64,000 bases of DNA, from the NCBI GenBank assembly GCA_003240735.1, contig QFNE01000001.1:62001-126000 (forward strand), in the 5' to 3' direction. The notes under the pieces are model-generated. The model was given only the letters and a program-made list of their open reading frames with translations. It made no database searches and had not been told where the DNA came from. The DNA is from Paracoccus denitrificans. GTDB lineage: Bacteria; Pseudomonadota; Alphaproteobacteria; Rhodobacterales; Rhodobacteraceae. A program made the translations under genes and the position numbers. Positions 59,380-64,000 of this stretch are shown here, piece after piece (within the stretch, counting starts at the first letter, position 1; every line of letters begins with the position of its first letter).

Positions 59380-60831
59380 TTACTGGTTGGTGTCCCAGCC
59401 GCTGATCTGCTTGCTGTCCATGAACTCTTCCAGACCCATGACGCCACCCTCGCGCGCCCGGCCCGAGTTCTTGACCCCACCGAAAGCCGATCCTTTGCCG
59501 CGGCTTTCGCCGTTCATTTCGACCATGCCGGACACCAGCTGACGGGCCAGGCGGTTGCGACGCGCGCCGTCCTGCGTCTGGACATAGTTGGTCAGCCCGT
59601 ACGGGGTGTCGTTGGCAATCTCGACCGCTTCCTCTTCGGTATCGAAGGGAATGATCGACAGAACCGGGCCAAAGATTTCCTGCTGCGCGATGGTCATGTC
59701 GTTGCTGACATCGGCAAAGACCGTCGGACGCACGAAGTAGCCGCGGTTGACACCTTCCGGCAAGCCGGTGCCACCGGCCACCAGCCGCGCACCTTCGTCG
59801 ATGCCCTTCTGGATCAGATCCTGGATCTTATCCCACTGCTGCTTGCTGACGACGGGACCGATATGGTTGCCTTCGTCATGCGCGCTGCCGACCTTGGTCT
59901 CCTCGGCCACACGACGGGCGGTCTCGACGGCTTTGTCGTAAGCGCCGCGTTCGACCAGCATCCGCGTCGGCGCGTTGCACGATTGCCCCGAGTTATAGAA
60001 GCAGTGTTTGACACCACGGCGAACGGCCTTTTCGTCGGCATCAGCGAACACCAGGTTCGCGCCCTTACCGCCCAGTTCCAGCGCGACTTTCTTCAGCGTG
60101 TCCGATGCGGCCTTGCTGATGGCGATACCCGCGCGGGTCGAGCCGGTGAAGGACACCATCTCAACGTCCTTGTGGGTCGAAAGCTGCGTTCCGACCCCGG
60201 CGCCATCGCCGTTCACGAGGTTGAAGACGCCTTTGGGCAGTCCGGCCTCATCCACGATCTCGGCAAACACCATCGATGACAGCGGCGCGATTTCCGAAGG
60301 TTTCAGCACGACGGTGTTCCCGGCAAGCAGCGCGGGGATGACCTTTAGCGTCACCTGATTCATCGGCCAGTTCCACGGCGTGATCAGCGCCACGACACCG
60401 ATGGGTTCCCAAGCGACCATGCTGCTCGGCGCATGGGGGCCAAGCGGCTTGACGAATTCAAATTCCTTGAACGCCTTGATAAAGGTGTCGGTGTGGGACG
60501 TACCAGCACCCGCCTGATCGTCGCGCGACATGTCGGTCGGCGCGCCCATTTCAGTGGTGATGGCGGCCGCGATGTCATCATTGCGGCGCTGATAGATTTC
60601 CAGAATCTTCTCGACGTATTTCAACCGCTCGGCCGGCGGGGTCTTGGACCATGCCGGGAACGCAGCCTTGGCGGCAGCCACGGCCTTGTCGGTGTCGGCC
60701 TCCCCGCCGAGCGAGATCACAGCGACAGGTTCTTCAGTGGTGGGATCGATCACCTCAAGGTCGCTGGCGGCAACGGGATCGACCCATGCTCCGTCGATAT
60801 AGAATTTGCGCTTGTCTGCCAGATCGCTCAT
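59380..60831 (-). CDS. NAD(P)-dependent aldehyde dehydrogenase
   Basis: A 483-residue aldehyde dehydrogenase with general base E252 (LELGGKGANL), catalytic C285 (NSGQSCNAPTR) and the cofactor lysine in VVLKPSE (177). The TPWNWPMNQ, SFTGSTRAG and QEIFGPVLSI blocks are standard. The substrate is not evident; no alcohol dehydrogenase or pathway genes adjoin it. It is distinct from the ectoine-locus dehydrogenase, which lacks the lysine. It is monocistronic, with a terminator just past the stop and a 242-bp region shared with the divergent peroxiredoxin gene. Confidence 0.92.
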   Translation of the reverse strand: MSDLADKRKFYIDGAWVDPVAASDLEVIDPTTEEPVAVISLGGEADTDKAVAAAKAAFPAWSKTPPAERLKYVEKILEIYQRRNDDIAAAITTEMGAPTDMSRDDQAGAGTSHTDTFIKAFKEFEFVKPLGPHAPSSMVAWEPIGVVALITPWNWPMNQVTLKVIPALLAGNTVVLKPSEIAPLSSMVFAEIVDEAGLPKGVFNLVNGDGAGVGTQLSTHKDVEMVSFTGSTRAGIAISKAASDTLKKVALELGGKGANLVFADADEKAVRRGVKHCFYNSGQSCNAPTRMLVERGAYDKAVETARRVAEETKVGSAHDEGNHIGPVVSKQQWDKIQDLIQKGIDEGARLVAGGTGLPEGVNRGYFVRPTVFADVSNDMTIAQQEIFGPVLSIIPFDTEEEAVEIANDTPYGLTNYVQTQDGARRNRLARQLVSGMVEMNGESRGKGSAFGGVKNSGRAREGGVMGLEEFMDSKQISGWDTNQ

Positions 60832-61073
60832 CGATGCTTTCCTTCATTCAGTTGCACCCAAGGTGGCACCAAGAGGGCCGTGCATCAAGGGCAGCCGGGC
60901 CACCTGCCATCTGCACGCGCCCTGCTGCGAAGAAGAAAACCATCGTTTCCATGTCGCACAAGAAACTGCGCTGACTGTTCTTGGGTCACGACCCGCAGGC
61001 CTGGGTGCAACCGTTTGGCAACCGCAGCACCGTTTCCTATGTTGAGCATCAGACGCAACAAGAGGCTCCGCTC

Positions 61074-61733
61074 ATGTCCCTTCGGATCAACGATACCGCC
61101 CCCGATTTCACCGCCAATTCGACCGAGGGCGAGATTCATTTCCACGACTGGATCGGCGACAACTACGCCATCATCTTTTCCCACCCGCGCGATTTTACCC
61201 CGGTCTGCACGACCGAATTCAGCGCCGTGGCCCAGCTCGCCCCGGAATTCGAAAAGCGTCACACCAAGGTGCTGGGCGTGTCCGTCGACTCGGTCGAGGA
61301 TCACGGCAAGTGGAAGGCCGACATCGAGAAGGTCGCCGGGTCACCCGCCAACTTCCCGATCATCGATGACAGCTCACTCGCCGTCGCCAAGGCGTTCGAC
61401 ATGCTGCCGGCAGATTACTATCTGCCCAGCGAAGGCCGCACGCCCGCGCATTCCGCGACCGTCCGCACCGTCTATATCATCGGGCCTGACAAGAAGGTTC
61501 GTCTGACACTGACCTACCCGATGTCCGTTGGCCGCAACTTTGCGGAAATCCTGCGGGCGCTGGACGCGGTCCAGGCGACCGACGGCGTGCCGATCGCGAC
61601 GCCCGCGAACTGGCAACCCGGTCAGGACGTGATCGCGGCGACCTCGCTGTCCGACGAACAGGCAGAGGCGAAGTACGGCGCCATCGACAAGAAGCTGCCC
61701 TATCTCCGGTTCGTCAAACAGCCCGCGCGCTAG
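61074..61733 (+). CDS. 1-Cys peroxiredoxin (Prx6 type)
   Basis: A 219-residue peroxiredoxin. The peroxidatic cysteine is C45 in FSHPRDFTPVCTTEF; no other cysteine exists, so it is a 1-Cys enzyme needing an external thiol reductant. The C-terminal arm (RTPAHSATVRTVYIIGPDKKVR, TPANWQPGQDVI, KKLPYLRFVKQP) is Prx6-like. It reduces hydrogen peroxide and alkyl hydroperoxides in the cytoplasm. The frame is open to 60981, but ATG 61074 (MSLRINDTAPDFTANST) is the family start. It overlaps the convergent glycosyltransferase gene by 4 bp. Confidence 0.93.
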   Translation: MSLRINDTAPDFTANSTEGEIHFHDWIGDNYAIIFSHPRDFTPVCTTEFSAVAQLAPEFEKRHTKVLGVSVDSVEDHGKWKADIEKVAGSPANFPIIDDSSLAVAKAFDMLPADYYLPSEGRTPAHSATVRTVYIIGPDKKVRLTLTYPMSVGRNFAEILRALDAVQATDGVPIATPANWQPGQDVIAATSLSDEQAEAKYGAIDKKLPYLRFVKQPAR

Positions 61734-62665
61734 GGCAACTTGGATGCGGCGGCCAGATAACGACTGGCCGTCGCGTTCATCCGGGCAACGACCTGCTGGC
61801 GCAGGCGATACTTTGGCTTGCCCAGCAAAACCCCAATCCGGCGTTTGCGCAATGTATTCAGCCGCGACAGTCTGCGGCTGAACGTAACGCGCCGAGGCGG
61901 CGGCATCAGGTCCGCGATGCGGTCAGCATGGAACTGCCAGATCTGACCCATTGTCGCCGGACCGGTCCACGGCTTGCCATTGACAACATAGTGCAGGACA
62001 GCCGGTCGGTCGGGGAACGCTTCGACCGCCGCAAATGCCGCCGGGTCGGTATAGACGTTGAAACGCGGCTCAAGCAGGCGAACACGACTGCGCGCTGCGA
62101 TGTTGATCGCGGACTGATCTTCGGCAATCAGAGGATTGGCCGGGTCTGACAGCAGTGCCATGCAGGTCTGGGCCACGCCCTCTGCGCGCCACACCGGCAA
62201 GTTCATCACCAGAAGGCCCGCGTTGACATACTGACCCATCGGGCATTTCGTGGCGGCCAGATCGTCGATCATCGGGGCCATGCAGGGCACCGCCGCCACA
62301 ACTGCATCGGCCAGTTGCGCGTTGTCCAGCGCCGAAAGATTGTCCGTCACGACCATGTCGCAGTCCATGTAGATCACCCGATCCTCATCCGGGAAAAGCC
62401 CGGGGATCAGTAACCGCAGATAGGTGCTGCGCGTCAGATGCTTGCGTGCGACACGCAGGTTGGAAAACGCATCCGCCTTCACCTCGACGCGCTGGACTTC
62501 GACACCAAGGCGCTTGCCTAGTCGATCAATCCGCTCTCGGTTTGCTGGTGAAATTCCCATATCCAGAACAGCAAATCGCGCGCTCGGGTTATGGAAAGCG
62601 GCCGACGCGATCAGGACCATCACACCCGGCACGTAGTTGTCGTCCGATCCGGTGATGATCAGCAT
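61730..62665 (-). CDS. Glycosyltransferase family 8 protein
   Basis: A 311-residue GT8-type enzyme. The metal-binding DxD is DCD in DRVIYMDCDMVVTDNLSAL near residues 100-102; YVNAGLLVMNLPVWR, AEDQSAINIAARSRVRLL and VLHYVVNGKPWTG are family marks. A basic C-terminal tail (RRVTFSRRLSRLNTLRKRRIG) may hold it to the membrane. It transfers a hexose from a nucleotide sugar to an unknown acceptor, perhaps lipopolysaccharide or capsule. A second glycosyltransferase-like gene lies 24 bp upstream on the same strand. Confidence 0.9.
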   Translation of the reverse strand: MLIITGSDDNYVPGVMVLIASAAFHNPSARFAVLDMGISPANRERIDRLGKRLGVEVQRVEVKADAFSNLRVARKHLTRSTYLRLLIPGLFPDEDRVIYMDCDMVVTDNLSALDNAQLADAVVAAVPCMAPMIDDLAATKCPMGQYVNAGLLVMNLPVWRAEGVAQTCMALLSDPANPLIAEDQSAINIAARSRVRLLEPRFNVYTDPAAFAAVEAFPDRPAVLHYVVNGKPWTGPATMGQIWQFHADRIADLMPPPRRVTFSRRLSRLNTLRKRRIGVLLGKPKYRLRQQVVARMNATASRYLAAASKLP

Positions 62666-62689
62666 GTGATGTTGCCCTTGCCCACAGGT

Positions 62690-63469
62690 TCAGCCGCCCC
62701 AGGCGCGCCGCAGCCAGTCGATATTGCCGATGCGGCGATACCATCTGCCACCCTGCCCTGCAAAGACCTCCGCCATCTTGGGAGAGCCTGCGAACAGGAT
62801 GATCTTCGCCCTCGCGGGGCATTCCGGATCACGCAGATAACTGCCAAGGCCGCGACCGACGCAGTGGTTCTTGAAGCTGGCGCACCATCCGGGCGGCCAA
62901 TAGGAGAGCCTGTCTTCGCGGTTCAAAAGATCGCTGACCATCTGCTGTTCATGTTCATAGGTTTCGGCTGCTTTCCCGGGGTGGGCCAGATAGGTGTCCA
63001 GAATCTCGGGATAGGCGCCGATCCGAAAACGGAAGACTGACGTGTTACCGACCATGCTGTGAAACCGATCGCGCGACGGGATGAGCTTGCGCAGCGGCTT
63101 TGGCCGGAACAGATCGTCATCGCGGATGATGTGGAAATCACCCGGCAGATCAAAAAACGGTCCAAGATCATCAACGATGACCAGATCAAGGTCCAGAAAC
63201 AGCGCCGTCCCTGACAGCCCGCCCAAATCCCGCCGAAACAGCGCAAGCTTGCGCCACCGCGTGTCGGTATGTCCCGGCGGCAGGCCGAGTTCCGGCAACG
63301 GCATTGCGGTCACCCGCTCGTCTAACCCGGTTTCGTCGTCGGTAAAGCAAATGAAACGATGGGGCCGGTCCAGATGCCGGGCGACCTGACGGGCCAGACG
63401 GTTCACGTCGTCCGCGCTGTAAAGCGTGCCCCACTTCATCGTCAGGATCAGCAATTCGTCGTCGGCCAT
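62690..63469 (-). CDS. Glycosyltransferase-like protein (GT-A fold, GT8-related)
   Basis: A 259-residue protein with a glycogenin-like pattern: LLILTMKWGTLYSADDVNRLARQVARHL at the start, FICFTDDETGLDERV, and a DxD-type motif LFLDLDLVIVDDLGPFF near residue 92. FNTSVFRF-like VGNTSVFRFRIGAYPEILD and SYWPPGWCASFKNHC follow. I do not know the donor or acceptor. ATG 63469 (MADDELLIL) is chosen over 63481. It is likely co-transcribed with the GT8 gene that follows. Length and motifs support a nucleotide-sugar transferase but the exact family is less sure. Confidence 0.8.
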   Translation of the reverse strand: MADDELLILTMKWGTLYSADDVNRLARQVARHLDRPHRFICFTDDETGLDERVTAMPLPELGLPPGHTDTRWRKLALFRRDLGGLSGTALFLDLDLVIVDDLGPFFDLPGDFHIIRDDDLFRPKPLRKLIPSRDRFHSMVGNTSVFRFRIGAYPEILDTYLAHPGKAAETYEHEQQMVSDLLNREDRLSYWPPGWCASFKNHCVGRGLGSYLRDPECPARAKIILFAGSPKMAEVFAGQGGRWYRRIGNIDWLRRAWGG

Positions 63470-63570
63470 CGATCCGCCCAAAGTCCAAGATCAGCGTCGC
63501 CCGCACGTTGCCCCACCCCGCCTGCCGGGGCAACAGATGACGCAGCTGCGGGTCGCGCCCGCCCCCATGA

Positions 63571-63598
63571 AAAAAGGCCCCGCATCAGCGGGGCCTTT
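63571..63598 (-). terminator. Intrinsic terminator of pnp
   Basis: AAAGGCCCCGC (63573-63583) and GCGGGGCCTTT (63588-63598) form an 11-bp stem with an ATCA loop. Read on the minus strand it ends in a run of Ts, 22 bases after the pnp stop. Confidence 0.88.
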
Positions 63599-63619
63599 CC
63601 AATTCCGACCAAGAACCGA

Positions 63620-64000
63620 TTACTCGGCTTTCGTTTCTTCTTTCACTTCGACGATTTCTTCGCCGGTGGCCTGATCGACCATCTTCATGCCAAGGCGAAC
63701 CTTGCCGCGGTCGTCAAAGCCCAGAAGCTTGACCTTCACTTCCTGACCTTCCTTCAGCACCTCGTTCGGGTGCTGCAGGCGCTTGCCGGAAATCTGGCTG
63801 ACGTGAACCAGACCGTCGCGCTTGCCGAAGAAGTTCACGAAGGCGCCGAAGTCGACCAGCTTGACGACCTTGCCGGTGTAGATCTTGCCTTCTTCGGGTT
63901 CGGCCACGATCGAATAGATCATGTCATAGGCCTTCTTGATCGAATCGGCATTGGCCGAGGCGATCTTGATGACGCCGTCGTCGTTGATGTCGACTTTCGC
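63620..64000 (-). CDS. pnp: Polynucleotide phosphorylase, C-terminal part (cut by window edge)
   Basis: The last 126 codons of pnp; the gene continues beyond the right edge. Visible are the end of the KH domain (AKVDINDDGVIKIASANADSIKKAYDMI) and the S1 RNA-binding domain (GKIYTGKVVKLVDFGAFVNFFGKRDGLVHVSQIS...VLKEGQEVKVKLLGFDDRGKVRLGMKMVD), ending in an acidic tail (EEIVEVKEETKAE). PNPase degrades RNA from the 3' end by phosphorolysis. The in-frame ATG at 63922 is internal, not the true start. A strong terminator follows. Confidence 0.93.
   Translation of the reverse strand, partial: AKVDINDDGVIKIASANADSIKKAYDMIYSIVAEPEEGKIYTGKVVKLVDFGAFVNFFGKRDGLVHVSQISGKRLQHPNEVLKEGQEVKVKLLGFDDRGKVRLGMKMVDQATGEEIVEVKEETKAE

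Noticed and set aside
63620..63922. A complete 100-residue S1-domain protein starting at 63922
   Set aside because: The frame stays open to the window edge and reads PNPase KH-domain sequence before that ATG, so this is the pnp 3' end.

Overview
The window is GC-rich chromosomal DNA from an alphaproteobacterium, most probably of the order Rhodobacterales (Roseobacter/Paracoccus-like). The clues are the dense, often ATGA- or TGATG-overlapping gene order, the short zinc-ligand-poor L36 protein, a small membrane protein lodged between glyQ and glyS, and the style of the ectoine, ABC-transporter and DNA-ligase clusters. I see no CRISPR array, insertion sequence, prophage or integration site. The window is core chromosome carrying several catabolic and regulatory modules, and no gene-free stretch exceeds 300 bases.

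Layout. 1-5.6 kb: glyQ / small membrane protein / glyS (minus strand, glyS cut by the left edge), a SPOR-like envelope protein, a short-chain dehydrogenase and TrkH potassium transporter. 5.77 kb: tRNA-Gly(UCC). 6.06-7.7 kb: an OpgG/OpgD-type osmoregulated periplasmic glucan protein. 7.7-18.2 kb: a complete one-strand ectoine catabolic locus, made of the MocR-type regulator enuR, the importer ehuABCD, eutA, ectoine hydrolase (eutD/doeA), deacetylase (eutE/doeB), an aldehyde dehydrogenase and an aminotransferase. Together these import ectoine and convert it through acetyl-diaminobutyrate and aspartate semialdehyde to aspartate. eutB and eutC are absent. 18.3-24.8 kb: a YncE-like beta-propeller protein, an XpaC-like membrane protein, truA, a sugar transferase, a universal stress protein, a NifU-like Fe-S protein, tsaB and rimI. 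24.9-30.5 kb: a BMP/NupABC-type nucleoside importer with a purine nucleoside phosphorylase. 30.6-34 kb: gyrB and an outer-membrane beta-barrel protein.

34-40.7 kb: an esterase and the four-gene ligase-associated DNA repair operon (exonuclease, ATP-dependent ligase, Lhr-type helicase, PdeM phosphoesterase). 40.7-46.6 kb: an Lrp/AsnC regulator divergent from a cysteine-desulfurase-like enzyme, a WYL regulator divergent from a glutathione transferase, a NUDIX hydrolase, an NfeD/stomatin pair and an N-formylglutamate amidohydrolase. 46.7-47.0 kb: tRNA-Val(GAC) and rpmJ. 47.1-59.3 kb: a triple peptidoglycan-binding protein, then a branched-chain-type ABC importer bracketed by two acyl-CoA-ligase-like enzymes, divergent from a soluble hybrid histidine kinase and an OmpR-type regulator. 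59.4-64 kb: an aldehyde dehydrogenase, 1-Cys peroxiredoxin, two glycosyltransferases and the 3' end of pnp.

The best candidates for new biology are three. The first is the sensor-kinase / importer / dual-ligase module at 48.2-59.3 kb, whose substrate is unknown and one of whose ligases lacks a recognisable phosphate-binding loop. The second is the reduced ectoine locus, with an orphan EutA and a repeated TTGTCATGA motif that is a likely EnuR operator. The third is the set of unexplained palindromes between gyrB and the porin-like gene.
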